A stretch of DNA of 64,000 nt from Neoceratodus forsteri (Eukaryota > Chordata > Ceratodontiformes > Ceratodontidae), in assembly GCA_016271365.2 (NCBI GenBank), contig CM057451.1:370533501-370597500 (forward strand), read 5' to 3'. The notes under the pieces were generated by a model. The model searched no databases. It was not told the origin of the DNA and worked only from the letters and a program-made list of their open reading frames with translations. This document shows, piece after piece, positions 10,185-21,716 of this stretch; the stretch's first letter is position 1; every line of letters starts with the position of its first letter. Both the position numbers and the translations under genes were made by a program.

Positions 10185-10770
10185 GAGCCGGCCCGCTGGT
10201 GCTGAGGGTTGAGGTGCTGGACACCACACCTCGCTCCACACTGGTGACAAGTTCGGGAATGGACTCGGGTCCCCAAGGGTCGGCAGGGGTGGAGAGGGAT
10301 TTAGCATCTGTGGACTGCTCTCCCTCTCCGGAGGAGGAGGAGGACTCCCAGCTGTTGGCGCACTAGCGACCTCTGGTGGAGGCGGGGGGCCGTGCACTGG
10401 CACTGCATGGAAGAGGTGAGCCTGGGGCACAGCACTGGGAGGGAGTGCGTGTGGACGCATGCGCGCTCCCTCCATTGGCATCATTGCACACCCTAGCCCA
10501 TATCAAGCCAGGAAAAGCATGGCGCTCGGTCGCGGCATCTTGATGGCCGTCTGAGGGAATGCCTGGCCTTGGGGGCACAACTGCCTGATACTGGATCCTG
10601 TGTCGGTGGGGAGTGAGGGGGACACTCTGCCGCCCCACAGCGGGGGACAAGCTACAGGGGTAGAAGGCAGTGGGGGCTTCACTGGGGGCTGGGGTAGGAC
10701 TAGCCGGCGGCTGGAGATGGACGGATGCCAGGACGTGAAAATGCAGACCGATGGGCCACACAGGTAAAAA
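10185..10770 (+). mobile_element. tRNA-derived SINE (ggtggcactgaggg family)
   Basis: Head cccgctggtgctgagggttg, a following gaggtgctggacacc block, and a B-box-like agttcgggaatgg. The body carries the family mark gactgctctccctctccgga followed by a run of gaggag. The same head and body recur at 28750-29060, 54170-54480 (minus) and 58500-58818 (minus). It is GC-rich compared with its AT-rich flanks. The 3' boundary is approximate. Confidence 0.7.
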
Positions 10771-10805
10771 GTACTAACTACAAAAAATTAAAACTGTGAC
10801 CAGAT

Positions 10806-11586
10806 TGTCAGCTTATCCATCTTATTACCTCCACCTCATGTATCTGGTACAGAAAATTTTTGAATCCTCGCCAAAACATAATTCTGCACAAGTGCTACGC
10901 CATTCCACGCTACAGGTGCGATAATACATTTTAACTAGGAATTGAAAAATGACAGCTGTGACATACATGAGGTGGGGTTATAAGACGGCTATGTTGAAAA
11001 TGTGGGGTCAAAATATTTAAAATTCCCAGTTACAAGAGCGTGTAGCGAAACTGCAACAAATGGTCATAAGTGTCCCAATTTTAATAACTCTGACCCCAAA
11101 TTTTCAATATAGCCTTCTTATGATCCCACCATATGTACCCAGTACAGAAAATGTTCAAATCCCCGACAAAAACGTACTTCTACGCAACTGCAACACCATT
11201 CTGCACCACAGGTCTGAAAACACGTTTTGGCTAGGATTTGAAAAATTACAGCTGTGACATACATGAGGTGGGGTAATAAGAAGGCTATGTTGTAAATATG
11301 GGGTAAAATACTGAAAATTTCCAACGTTATGTGTGTGCATAGCGAAACTGCAACGCATGGTCTTGACGTTGCCATTTTTAATAATTCTGACCCCAAATTT
11401 TCTACACAGCTGTCTTATGACCTCACCTCATGAACAATATGACTTATTACACAAATCCTGCCAGAAAGGTGATTTCACCAACCAACCACAAAATCACCGT
11501 TCCAGTGGGAGTTGTGTAAAGGTAGTTATATTTGTTCATGAGGCGGGGTCCCCAAAAGGCCATGATGAAAATTTGGGATCAAAATC
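10806..11586. repeat. alternating inverted-motif array, second block
   Basis: Six copies of the 50-bp motif in strict alternation: minus 10806-10844, plus 10961-11014, minus 11088-11138, plus 11256-11310, minus 11388-11436, plus 11533-11586. Same-strand copies are about 277-300 bp apart, so it is a tandem repeat of about 290 bp whose unit holds one motif in each orientation. Intervening segments also repeat (acagctgtgacatacatgag; gcgaaactgcaac). The family is unknown. Confidence 0.75.
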
Positions 11587-11599
11587 TCAAGAAATGCCA

Positions 11600-12829
11600 A
11601 AGTTATGCATAAAAGTTGAAACCTCCATTGAAATACACTGCAGCACATTTACTTTAGTTTCTCGTATTGCAGTCGTCAGTTCCAGCAGCAAGATGTGTCT
11701 TCAATTAGGAGAGATCTCGAACCTGGGACTTCTTCAGGTGAGTGGGTGTGTGTGCGGGTGTCAAGGGGTGCGGGGTGGTGGATTCACAGTGGGAGGTAGG
11801 GTTGGGAGTGCAGGTGTCATCAGTGATGGACTTTTTTCTACAGGTTAAAAAATATAAAAAAAAAAAAGACAATGAGGGATGGTTTTCTTATTTTCAGCAC
11901 AAAACCATCTTGGGAGGGTGGGTGGATGCCACTAACCACCAACAAAATGCCAACTAGGGCATCGGGGAGGGCCACTAGACCACCAGGACGTTTTATTCAT
12001 AGATAATAACAGTAATCTCAGGGATTGGGAAGGAGGGCCACTAGACCACCAGGTAAATGCGTATAAAAAAAACAAACAACATTGGGGTTTTGGGGGGTTA
12101 CACATAGCGATGGGGGACTGGGACAAAGAGAAACAGATATACAGAAGGACAGAGAGCCCTCAGCACCTGACACTATCTTCACATGTGGGATGACTAATTT
12201 TAACTAATTACCTGCTTGTCTATGGCAGAGCCCCCTCAGTTGATGTAAATATTATCAGGATTGTGTCACATGGTAATATGAATCCACAGAAGGCAGACAA
12301 TACCCTGGACATTAGGGTCAGAATTAGGCAATTAGAGGGCTGCGAGACATGAGCAGTACTGTTTTTGTCTGATTTAACTGTTCACCAACTACACCCGTGA
12401 GCGATGGCACCAGAGGAACTAATAATATTGGCGAGTCAAATTTTATCTGGTGGAATAGTCTTTGCCTAAGGTGGGGAACTGACGTAATACCACTAATAAG
12501 TTCAATCAGTGACATTTTGTTTCTACTGCACCTGATGCACAGTGATAATTCAAGAGGGCATAATTACTGCTCACAAGAAAAATGTATTGTCGCAAATTGC
12601 GGGAAAAGATCCATGTTTCGTAGTGAAACAGATCCCTTTCCCGCAATCTGTGACATAAAGATGCTTGTTCCATGAAACAAAGCACTGCAATTTGTGGCAA
12701 AAGAGTGCCTCATATAAAATAAAACAGATTTCTGGGCATTCTTGTAAAAAACTGACCCCAGAATCTGCTTCCTCGGACCCCGAATAGGTAAACAAAACTG
12801 TTGCCGTTTATCAAGTGAAAGCATTTTTT
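11600..12829. other. no gene recognised
   Basis: Short duplicated phrases (gggccactagaccaccagg twice, at about 11969 and 12033) and AT-rich sequence. Open frames are short and have no recognisable domain. Confidence 0.5.
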
Positions 12830-13370
12830 CAAATATTTAACTGTTTTCCTAGCTAACTGGAAATAAGATGGCAGCAGCATGGAAAAATAATCCACATTTG
12901 CACAAAAAAATACTGCATTCACAGTAAAAAAAAAAAAAAGTTTGTTCGAGCAGGACATTTAACGTTTCCCCACAGAAAATAATGGGAAATTTTACATTTA
13001 ATAAATTTTGAATGGATTAATATTTTTTCACCAAACCTCCAAAAGGCATATATGTGACCCAATATCTGTATACCCTGCAAATTTCACACCACAACTCCAC
13101 ACAGTTTCTGAAAAAGGACATGACAAAGAACTTCCATAAAAATGGTAATCGTCACATTTTTCGACACTCCATGTCTCCGTACCCACATATCCAACAGAAA
13201 ATAAACTTGCCACATCAAGAGATCTTTGGTCCCTGATGGCGCATGTAAAATGTCATGCAAACGGCAGAACAGTTGCAAAGTTATTAAAGTGCAAAATTTT
13301 GAATTTAACATAGAAGCGACCATTGAACCCCAACTATAGGGGCATGACCACGCCCCTATAATATAAATAG
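12830..13370 (+). repeat. unclassified dispersed repeat, copy 2
   Basis: Second copy of the repeat at 9060-9625, same orientation. The ends differ: copy 1 runs into the 9668 palindrome, while this copy runs into the small palindrome at 13366-13546. Non-coding. Confidence 0.7.
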
Positions 13371-13546
13371 GGGATACATGATAGGCAGGAGTGGAATATG
13401 GAACATATCTAAATGAGTGAACAGTGACCTTGAGATACCTCATGGGTGGTGTAGCGGAGCCATGAGTGATGATTCCTGCGGTCACTGTTCATGAGTTTAG
13501 ACATTTTTTCTATTCCACTCCCACCCATCATGTATTCGATTTATCC
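13366..13546. repeat. inverted repeat, arms about 65 bp
   Basis: 13366-13430 and 13480-13546 are reverse complements with a few mismatches (for example gtgaacagtgacc with ggtcactgttcat, and ggagtggaata with tattccactcc), with a spacer of about 50 bp. It looks like the ends of a short fold-back element. I do not recognise the family. Confidence 0.7.
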
Positions 13547-16500
13547 AATAGGGCACTGTATTCTGCTGTTTTTACTTTCTTAGTAGCGTGCGTTTTTTTT
13601 TTTGTTAGAAAAAAATTTGATCTGAGTGTTCTTTTTTCGTGTGTAAATGGGTATTCTGCATTGTTAGGTTTCTGTTAATGAGCTTGGTGTTGTATGTTTC
13701 TATTGGCTGGTTTTTTGATGTCATGGGAAAGCATGCAGTTTGATAGGGTGTGATATGTATGTGGGAGAGCTATAGCTTTTCTTATATATGGTGGCTACAT
13801 CTGTCGGTTTGTGAGACTGAACTGGTGCACTGTTTCTTACTACCTATATTGCAGTTTGCGGTAAAGTTTCTTAGTTGTTTAATGTTCGTTTCTGTGCGTG
13901 CCTGAGTAAGGAAGGCTGTGGTGGCATCCGTGGGCGGTGTGATGCCTGTACAGCTGGTTCTGATTAATCTATGCTTTTTGTAATATAAAAATGTGTTATT
14001 TAGTGTCTCTCATGAGACATGCTGTTACAGCTAAAAGATAAAAGCCAGGAGATAATTACAGGCTAGAAGAGACAAAGTAAGGATCTCCTGTTTATCTAGC
14101 TTAACTGTAGCTGCCAGCTACTAGGCTGGAAAATCATAAACTTTTATGATGTTTAGAAAAAGAATACAGGTTATGTCATGGTGGTGCGAAGTCATGAAAG
14201 GTCCTTTGATGTCCTTGAGACAGGATGCTGCTCATGGATGAAAGAAAGGACTTGGAAAATTGCAGACTTAATTGGGAAGTCATATGGGGAAACAAGTTTT
14301 TTCTGCTGATGTCACCTATTCATTTACCTCCTGACACAAGACATCCTGACTGTATAATTTTTAATAAACAAAGGAGGAGCTGGGTAACATCATGGAGAAG
14401 GCAGGTTCAAGACAGTGTTTTAATTATGCTGTGACAGACCTTTAGAGACGCACATGTTTGGACTCTGAAAAAAGAAACATCTACAGCACTATAAGAAGAT
14501 AAGAATACATTAGGTAGACAGGTCTAAGTGTATTACTGGTAGGAATTTGCACTTTTTAAACCTTATTGTTTTAAAAGATTGTATGTTTTGTGATATATGG
14601 TTCTGTGCTTTACAGTTTACATTGTTATTTATTTTAAGTAAACCTCTATTTTTATAGACTACCTGGTGTGCCTTTGAATTCCTTCTTTGACAAGGGAAGC
14701 ATATATGGTTAAAGCAGACAATGTACAAAGCTTACTGGTTTTACCAAACTGGGAAAAGGTAAGAGTTTATTCTGAGGTCTTTCACAGAGTTTTTAAGGGT
14801 TTATTTTGTACACCTGGTTAGGTACCCGTAGGCGAAAGATATCTCCCCCCCCCAAAGAGCAGAATTATCTGAGCCTGTACATTAGCAAGAGGTTCACAGT
14901 TTGAATCCCTCCACAACTTGAGACCAAAGTTTGATTAGAACCCACAAAACAGACAGGAGGGTTACCCTGTTCTGTTAACTGTTCACAATACTGCGTTCAT
15001 AGGTTGGCACTGTGGGAGTGGAAGGCCTGACCTGCTGAGTGGGTTTGTGACAGGCGGGTGGTATTATGAAGCCACTGAACAGTTCAGGGAGCTTTCCAGG
15101 AGCCATCGGACACTGCTGCAGTACCTTAGCGGTTGCAAAGGTTAGTGTTTCAAACAAACTGACGCTTTTATGTACTGCTACATCTCTGACTAGAAAACAT
15201 GGGATTTGTGCCACAGAATAATAACAACAGAGGTGTACGTTTTTGTACTGCAGATGGACCCAGGAGTATCACTGTGAAGGAATGTAAGGAGTGCCAGCTG
15301 GTGGGGTGGTGGTGGAGCGGACATGTTCACTGTGTGGATAAAAGGCGAATGACGTATCTACTATGTGTATATATGTCAGATTTTACATTTAAACACATAG
15401 CAGATACTGGGGTGAGAATACAAGTTTTTATTGCAGGAGATATCATTTCACCCCACTGTATAAATATATATGTGACATTAAATAATACAATTGGTTAAAC
15501 CTGCCGTTGGTGTTAACAAGCATAATTCAAAACATACCAGAACAGTAAGAAATGTTAATAAATCCCTGAAGCATCTATTTACAATGAAACGACCATCCAT
15601 GCTGTCCGTGTCTGGCACAGGCATTGCCATTCAAGGATACAGAAGCTGCCAGGAGAGAGAGCTGACCTTCACTCATCAGTAATATTCTGGGTGCATGTAA
15701 TAGCTAAAGGGATGAGAGATACTTTATAATGTTAACTTGACATGGACTGTCCCTGCTATATACCAGAGAGTGGAATGGTGATAGCCAAGGGAAAACACAA
15801 TTCAACTTTTTGTTTTACGACTTTCAAGAACACTGCTTGGAGCTCTGCATTAATTTATTTTTTCAGGAAATTTAAAAATATATGTTAAAGCTGCTACTGT
15901 AACAACTGGTCAGGTTTACTGATGCTTATACTGTAGTATTGTAGTATACCATGTTCACAAATTCACAGTTCAATGGTTTAATACTACAGTGATGATTTAT
16001 ACTGTATCTGCACCAGTATTACAGCCAAATAAGTTGGTGTAACTTAACCATAATCCGATTCCCAACTTCAGACTCGTATCCATTTTAGAAATGATGCACT
16101 ATGCTTGCAAACAGCAACTTCAAAGGTAAAGAAGTTAAGATATAATAAATGTGCACAGAATATTGACCAGTGAAATGCATTTCTAGGTCAATTGACATGT
16201 TAATGATTGTTACACAAACATTTAAATTAAGTTAAGCAAATTAAATAGTAGTATCAGAATATTGGGATGTTTCTGAGGAAATGCTGCACATCGAAAAGGC
16301 TCCTGTTACAGATAGACTCACAAAATGCCTGAACAATGTAACACTTTTAAAGAAATGATGATAGCTGAAGTGTTCAAATGAGACATTGCCTTTGTAGCTT
16401 TTGTTTGTAAGAAAAGAGTAGCCTTCAGACTGTTGTCAACACAACTCCCCTTCAAAATGGCAGCAAGCATTGCTGAGCTCTGATCCCCCCTTACCAAAGG

Positions 16501-16571
16501 AGGCTCCATGCTATCCAGATTGGAAGCAAAGTAGCGACCCCACCAAGGCAGCTGGCACAGGTAACCTCCTG
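13547..16571. other. no gene recognised; possible decayed LTR-like stretch
   Basis: AT-rich non-coding sequence. 14020-14760 contains aataaa signals and a tgtgacaga start-like motif, which could be a solo LTR, but I cannot find paired boundaries or a target duplication. Short open frames (for example 15199-15498) show no known domain. Confidence 0.4.
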
Positions 16572-16745
16572 AAAATACAGGTTACTCACCTGTAACAGGA
16601 GATCTAAGAGTGGTATATGTTGTTCATCCATACTATCTGGCAGGCTCCATGACGCTTTAAGTTGGGCCGGAAAGTATTCAAACTGGCTCCTCCCACCCAC
16701 CCACCTGGGTGGTAAAACCCTCAGCGCCGCCCCATGATGCCAGAT
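16572..16745 (-). repeat. DIRS-F left (3') inverted terminal repeat
   Basis: Reverse complement of 19285-19398 over the shared core (ctttaagttgggcc; gctggctcc; gggtggtaaaaccctc). The outermost 45 bp is specific to this end and reappears inverted in the ICR. Confidence 0.88.
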
Positions 16746-16798
16746 CTAGCCCGCTGGAAGCCAGGTTGCGTGTCGAAGCCGGGGAGGCTGGGTGAATG

Positions 16799-16892
16799 AA
16801 CAGGATATACCACTCCTGGAACTCCTGTTACAGGTGAGTAACCTGTATTTCTAGGGATGTGGATATGTTATTCAATCCACATTGTCTGGCAG
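16799..16892. repeat. DIRS-F internal complementary region
   Basis: The first half (to acctgtattt at 16850) is the reverse complement of the left terminus 16572-16625. The second half (from ctagggatgt) is the reverse complement of the right terminus ending in acatccacgtccctag at 19398. The retained ICR means the deletion derivative still has every sequence needed in cis for DIRS circle formation. Confidence 0.9.
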
Positions 16893-16989
16893 ACTCCTAG
16901 CAGTCCTCCAGGAGGAGGGAGGCAAGGCGCGCACCCCCGATACTTACTTGGGGAATAAGGACTGAAGAACCGAGGTCCCAAAACCAGCA

Positions 16990-18150
16990 TCCCGGCGTGA
17001 CTCTAGGTCAATGTGGTAATGGGAAATAAAGGTGTACTGACTTCCAGGTAGCAGCCCTGCAGATTTCCTGGATAGGGACATCCCCTAGAAGCAGCCACCG
17101 ATGCAGCAGTATGGCGGGTAGAATGGGCTCTTACCTCTTTGGGTAGCTCCATGCCCGCCAACCTATAGCAGAGATCTATGCAGGAGGTGAACCACCTGCT
17201 AATCGTCCGCTTGGCTGCAGGTCTGCCAGGTGCGACTTCAGCGCAGGTGACAAACAGCTGGTGAATCTCTCCCCGAACTTCAGCTGTCCGCTACTTGTAA
17301 TAAGCGAGCGCTCTTCTAGGGTCCAAAGCATGGAGCCTATATTCGGTCTCTGAGGTGTGACTGGGGTAGAACACTGGCAGAGCCAACACCTGGTTAAGGT
17401 GAAACTCTGACACCACCTTCGGGAAGGAATTTTGGGTGGGGGCAAAGGACAACCTTATCCCTGTGGAAGACTAGATAAGGAGACTCGATGGAAAGCACCT
17501 GGACCTCTCCCATCCCTCTGGCTGATGTCATAGCCACCAAGAAGGTGGTCTTCCATGACAGAAGGGAGATATCGCACCTGTGCATCCATTAGAATGACTT
17601 GCCCATGAGCTTGGCCAGTACCAGCAGTAGATCCCACGGAGGTGGAGGTTCTCGCACTGGAGGGGATATCTGATAGAGGCCTTTGAAAAAGCGCCAGATC
17701 ACCTTCTCCTGCACCACCAACTGCTTGCCGGCCCGTGCCCGGTAAGCAGAGATGGCTGCCAGGCGCACCTTAAGGGTCGACGACCGAAGCCCTAGCTAAG
17801 AAAGGGACCACAGGTAGTCCGGAATGCTAGCCAATGGACAGGAAGAGGGGTCCAACCCCTCGTCCTGACACCAAATGGAGAATCTCTTCCATTTAAAGGC
17901 ATAGCATTTTCTGGTCGTCTCCTTAAGGGATGCCTCAATGACGTTGAGGACCTCGCTGGAAAGACCCAAGGCCTGGAACTCTAGCCATTCAGGAACCAGG
18001 CCATCAGATGCAAGGACTGAAAGTCCAGATGGAGCACCTTCCCCTTGTTGATTGGGATCAGGTCCAGGCAGGCTGGAAGCCGCCTCGGGAGTCCGGAGCC
18101 GAGGCTGAAGAGATCTGGGTACCAGAACTGGCGAGGCCAGTCTGGGGCTA
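16990..18150 (-). pseudogene. DIRS-F tyrosine recombinase
   Basis: The core-binding domain is visible as LKETTRKCYAFKWKRFSIWC, and the catalytic domain as SWKTTFLVAMTSAR, FHRDKVVL, then RAHSTRHTAASVA and, after a frameshift, SVHTFISHYHIDL. Box-II His-x-x-Arg and the nucleophile Tyr are intact, but the first catalytic Arg position reads Gly (SARGMGEV against SARRISEL in DIRS-E). Several frameshifts split the frame. The N-terminal part overlaps the RNase H frame. Confidence 0.87.
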
Positions 18151-18665
18151 GCAGAATCACCTGCCACTTGTCCCTCTTCACCTTGAGAAGCACCTTGTGG
18201 ATCAAGGGAAATGGAGGAGGATGCAGAAGAGGCCAGGGGTCCACGGCCTCGAGCAAGCAAGTACTGCTGAGGGGAGGCGGGCATGAAACAGCCTCAGCTT
18301 CGCATTCTCCTTAGATGCGAACAGGTCCACCTGAGGGATGCCCCAAGGGGAGAACAGGTCTTGAACTACCTCCGGCAGGAGAGACCACTCGTGAGATGCA
18401 GCGCCTATCCGGCCGAGGGCATCAGCCAAACTGTTTGAGGCTCTTGCCACATGGATGGCTAGGAGATCCGCCTCCAGGCTGATCACGAGAGACCAAATGC
18501 GGAGAGCTTCCTTGCACAGAGGCAAGGAGTGGGTTCCGCCCTGACGGTTGAGACAGTATATGGTCGTGGTGTTGTCTGTCTGGACCTTAACCACTTGACC
18601 CCGTACAAACGGAGAGAAGGCGTTGAGGGCTAGCCGTACTGCTCGAAGCTCTAGCAGGTTGGTGT
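17981..18665 (-). pseudogene. DIRS-F RNase H domain and C-terminal tether
   Basis: RNase H begins at NLLELRAVRLALNAF, just downstream of the deletion junction. It continues with VQTDNTTTIYCLNRQGG, ASNSLADALGR, then IPQVDLFASKENAKL and VILLAPDWPRQFWYP. The RT palm and YLDD box are absent. A frameshift lies near 18250. On its own this could not copy RNA, so the element would need enzymes from another copy. Confidence 0.85.
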
Positions 18666-19132
18666 GACTTACCTTTCAGTTCCTTTTTGTTCGACCTACT
18701 GAAGTGAGTCCCTGAGGACCCTTCTCCTTTGGTGGAGAGGGGCTGACAAAATTCCTTAAAGGAAGCAGTATAGGAGGATCCCAAGGACAGCGGGATAAAC
18801 GCAGATGCCGAGGAAGCAGAAAAAGCGGCCTGGGCCGCCTCCTCCTCAAGGGCAATTAACTGCTCCAGCTGCTCCACAGAGCCCACAGCCACGGACACTG
18901 CCCAACAGGCCTCCCTTGACTTCACCGGCAGAAACCGTTTTTCGGGGCACCCCAGTTGGAGTCGGGCAGCGTGGTCTTCCAGAACCGAAGCCGAAAAAAA
19001 CTTGCAGAGATCGCAGGTCTGTGGATCATGGGCAAGCCCCAGGCAGTAAACGCATGTGGTATGCGGGTCAGTCCGAGACATCTTCTGCCCACAAGGGCAC
19101 CAACGGAAGCCGGGAGTAGATTTCGAACCCAT
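18666..19132 (-). pseudogene. DIRS-F Gag N-terminus, truncated
   Basis: The start chosen is MGSKSTPGFRW. A zinc-binding cluster follows at residues 12-38 (CPCGQKMSRTDPHTTCVYC, then CDLC), equivalent to that of DIRS-A and B Gag. An Ala/Glu-rich stretch and a Ser-rich stretch follow. The frame then runs past the deletion junction in the wrong frame for RNase H. The usual middle and Arg-rich C-terminus are missing. The sequence just before the junction reads aaaggtaagt on the coding strand, a perfect 5' splice-site match, which may be chance. Confidence 0.85.
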
Positions 19133-19284
19133 CGCAGCTGCGAAGGAAGGAGAAGACTTAAGTCTTGTAAATTTTAAGATGATTTTTGGTAAAACCAAAG
19201 GATTAGGTTCCAGGCCTAAAGTGGCAAGAGCTCTAAGGAGGAAACCTGAGCTTCCAAGCGGTAAGGAAGATCTGACGTCATGGG

Positions 19285-19398
19285 GCAGAGCCGAGGGTTT
19301 TACCACCCGGGAGCCAGCTTGAAGACTTTCTGGCCCAACTTAAAGCGGCAAGGAACCTTCTAGACAGTGTGGATTGAACAACACATCCACGTCCCTAG
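19285..19398 (-). repeat. DIRS-F right (5') inverted terminal repeat
   Basis: Inverted counterpart of 16572-16745. The end was set from the second half of the ICR. Gag starts about 150 bp inside it. Confidence 0.87.
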
Positions 19399-19785
19399 AA
19401 AAAAAACATTCCCGGTCAGGTGGACAGCATGTCAACTCAATGCTGCTGAGGCTGGCACCGTTTGGGGCTAGGGGCCCGGGCAGCAGCTACACTGCTCAAT
19501 GCATTCCAGAGGAGATGTGGCTGCGGCTTGACCCACTATAAGAGACACACAATAATCACTGCTCATCGTCAACAGCAACAACGTGGGTCAATCCCAGCCT
19601 GAGCCCCTGCTCAACACAGGTTAATTAGCTATTGGATTCTACACCACATACACCCCCCCCCCAACCGGCCGTTAGAAACAGAGTGTGACCATATAGGACA
19701 GGAATACCCTGAGGGGATGTCAGCTGGGGTGGAGGTAATACCTCATTGGAAGGAGGAGGGATGGCGCTGGTGAGAGGCCGAGTGA
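19399..19785. other. no gene recognised
   Basis: GC-moderate sequence with a short poly-C run. No recognisable repeat or coding region. Confidence 0.5.
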
Positions 19786-20400
19786 ATGCTGAACAGCAGA
19801 TGGCCAGACTCAGCTACTACAAACAGACAGGCACCAGTGAAGACGTACCTGAAGCTGCACGGACAGTCTAGGGCTGGTCAAACATGCGAGGCGACAATGG
19901 TTGCGATGGACTTGTGGCAAAACTATGGAGACGTCACTGCTGCACTGCCATGCAGAAATATTAACCAAAACATAAGATGTGCAGAATTATTGTACTCAAG
20001 TGCCCCACACAGAGTACACATGAGGTACAGAGCATTTAGTGTCGCCGAACCCATTCTGTGGAATTCGCTTTCTCCAGCTATTAGAGAGGCTCCTTATGTT
20101 GAGGTATTCAAAGCCAGCCTCAAGGCCTTCTTGTATAATCAGGCCTTCCCAGACTTTGCTGTATAGTCTTATTTTGGCTCCTGACCTTTATGCCTTAACT
20201 GGTCCATGGCTATAGTAGCTATCGTTGAGGGTAGTATTTATAAATTTTGTAATAATTGTTGTAGTATTGTATACTTACGTTTCACATTGTGTTGTTTGTG
20301 TATATATAATTTTTTGATTTAGTTTTGTATGAAATTTTAATATGTTCGGCACCCAAAGCCTCCGAGATGGGCGTCTCTTTTAATAAAATTTGGCTTGCCT
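19786..20400 (+). pseudogene. LINE ORF2 C-terminal remnant with 3' UTR
   Basis: The last 60 codons (RYRAFSVAEPILWNSLSPAI, then FKASLKAFLYNQAF) match the conserved C-terminal tail of L2/Rex1-like LINE ORF2 proteins. Compare RTFSVAAPLYWNSLSLDVR in the LINE nested in DIRS-G. The stop is at 20166, followed by an AT-rich 3' UTR. It is 5'-truncated, as usual for LINE insertions. The clade is uncertain. Confidence 0.7.
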
Positions 20401-20405
20401 TATCT

Positions 20406-20722
20406 AGCAGGCCTGTGTTCCTTCTCATCATGGGGTTTGGATCTGGGAAGGCTGATAATGAAAGGGGAAAAAAATGACCACGTATTTTAGCTGAAGATCT
20501 GGAGACAGACAGACAGTCATATTTCCGGCAACCACTGTATATTAGAGTGACCCACCCCCACAATAGCAGGCCTATGTTCCTTCTCATTATGGTGTTCGGA
20601 TCTGTGAGGGCTGATAATGAAAAGGAAAAAATAAACTACCACATATTTTAGCTGAAGGTCTGGAGACAGACAGCTATATTTTTAGCAACCACAGTGTATT
20701 ACAGTGACCCCCCCCCCCCAAG
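20406..20722. repeat. tandem duplication, unit about 158 bp, two copies
   Basis: agcaggcct.tgttccttct begins copies at 20406 and 20565, and a third start (agcagcatac) is seen at 20721. Both copies include gctgataatga, tttagctgaag and tctggagacagacag, and end in a C-run after gtgaccc. Confidence 0.75.
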
Positions 20723-21544
20723 CAGCATACTGTGAGACCTGAAAGAAAGGTTTTGTTAAATGTCCTTTAAAGGGAACAGGCAATTAGACTGCAACTGAAT
20801 TAAAGGATATGACTTCATGCCTGATAGCACGGCCCTTTTATGGCCAGATCAGACAAAAGAGTCTTAAAGGAGAACTGCTATGAATTGCCATATTTTGTTC
20901 CTATAATAAACATTGTTTGACTACATAACAACTGTGTACTGGTGTTTTGTTTTTCGTTTAGTCCCTGCCCGTGCATTCTGTCAGTTGGGGATCCATGTTT
21001 AGTAACCACATGAACGGAAGTGATGTGTATTATTGTCCTATCAGTATGAATGAAGTGACTGATGTGGTAGTTAATAGCAATGGCAACAGTTTACCCAAAC
21101 ACAGAAGATATTTCTGGTTCTAACATTACTATCTTACCCTATCATTTGGAACGTCATCGCCATAACCTTAGTGAGCAGGATACTGAGTTGGGAGCAAGCA
21201 CTGACCCACCATCAAGCATTTACAACAGTAATCCACCATTTGGAGTTCGACATGGTACTGTGTGTTCTTATGTGCTGCTTTTTTCTACTACATGCTTTGA
21301 AAATGCACCTGTAGTTGTGACGGCATGTATGTGTGTGTGGGGAGAGGTGGTCATCAGAGATGATGGCAGATATCTCCAAATGGATATAGAATTACTGCAA
21401 TTTTCCAGTCAGTTTGTAGTGTTTTCTTTCTGTGTAGTGACCTATTACAGAGAACCCTGAATCTGATGTGTTTCCTTAGTGCTGTCACAATAGTTAATCA
21501 TTCTGTTTTCATTTATTTGCTTTCCAAACTGAACAAATATATTT
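20723..21544. other. no gene recognised
   Basis: Two ttaaagg-type sites in the same orientation (about 20778 and 20864) recall MITE ends but are not inverted. An open frame of 126 codons at 21080-21460 shows no known domain and no supporting context. Confidence 0.4.
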
Positions 21545-21716
21545 ATTTATTATTTATTAAATTTTGGTGACCGGGTAGGCCCACTGAGCCCCGAAGGTCC
21601 CTTTTTCAGGGGCGACCCGGGATAACAATACAAGTTATAAGAATGAACAAGGACATAAGGAACATTTGAGGCATTGTGAGTTACATCATGAGGTGGTTAC
21701 AGTAAAGAAAAATAGT

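Larger units (their letters stand above)
16572..19398 (-). mobile_element. DIRS-F retrotransposon, internal deletion derivative
   Basis: A DIRS element of 2.8 kb on the minus strand with both terminal repeats and the ICR, but lacking the RT. The order is 5' ITR (right), gag N-terminus, RNase H, tyrosine recombinase, ICR, 3' ITR (left). Gag passes directly into RNase H near 18665, so most of gag and all of RT have been lost. It belongs to a different subfamily from B: the left end reads caggttactcacctgtaac, also seen at the left end of DIRS-G. Confidence 0.9.

Noticed and set aside
10300..10760. Proline-rich open frames on the minus strand as genes
   Set aside because: They are antisense readings of a GC-rich SINE body.
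14020..14760. Solo LTR of a retrovirus-like element
   Set aside because: aataaa-type signals and a TGTGACA start-like motif exist, but no paired boundary or target duplication could be found.
20778..20880. Second TTAA MITE
   Set aside because: The two ttaaagg sites are in the same orientation, not inverted.
21080..21460. 126-codon plus-strand open frame as a gene
   Set aside because: No recognisable domain, no splice or promoter context, lies between LINE pieces.
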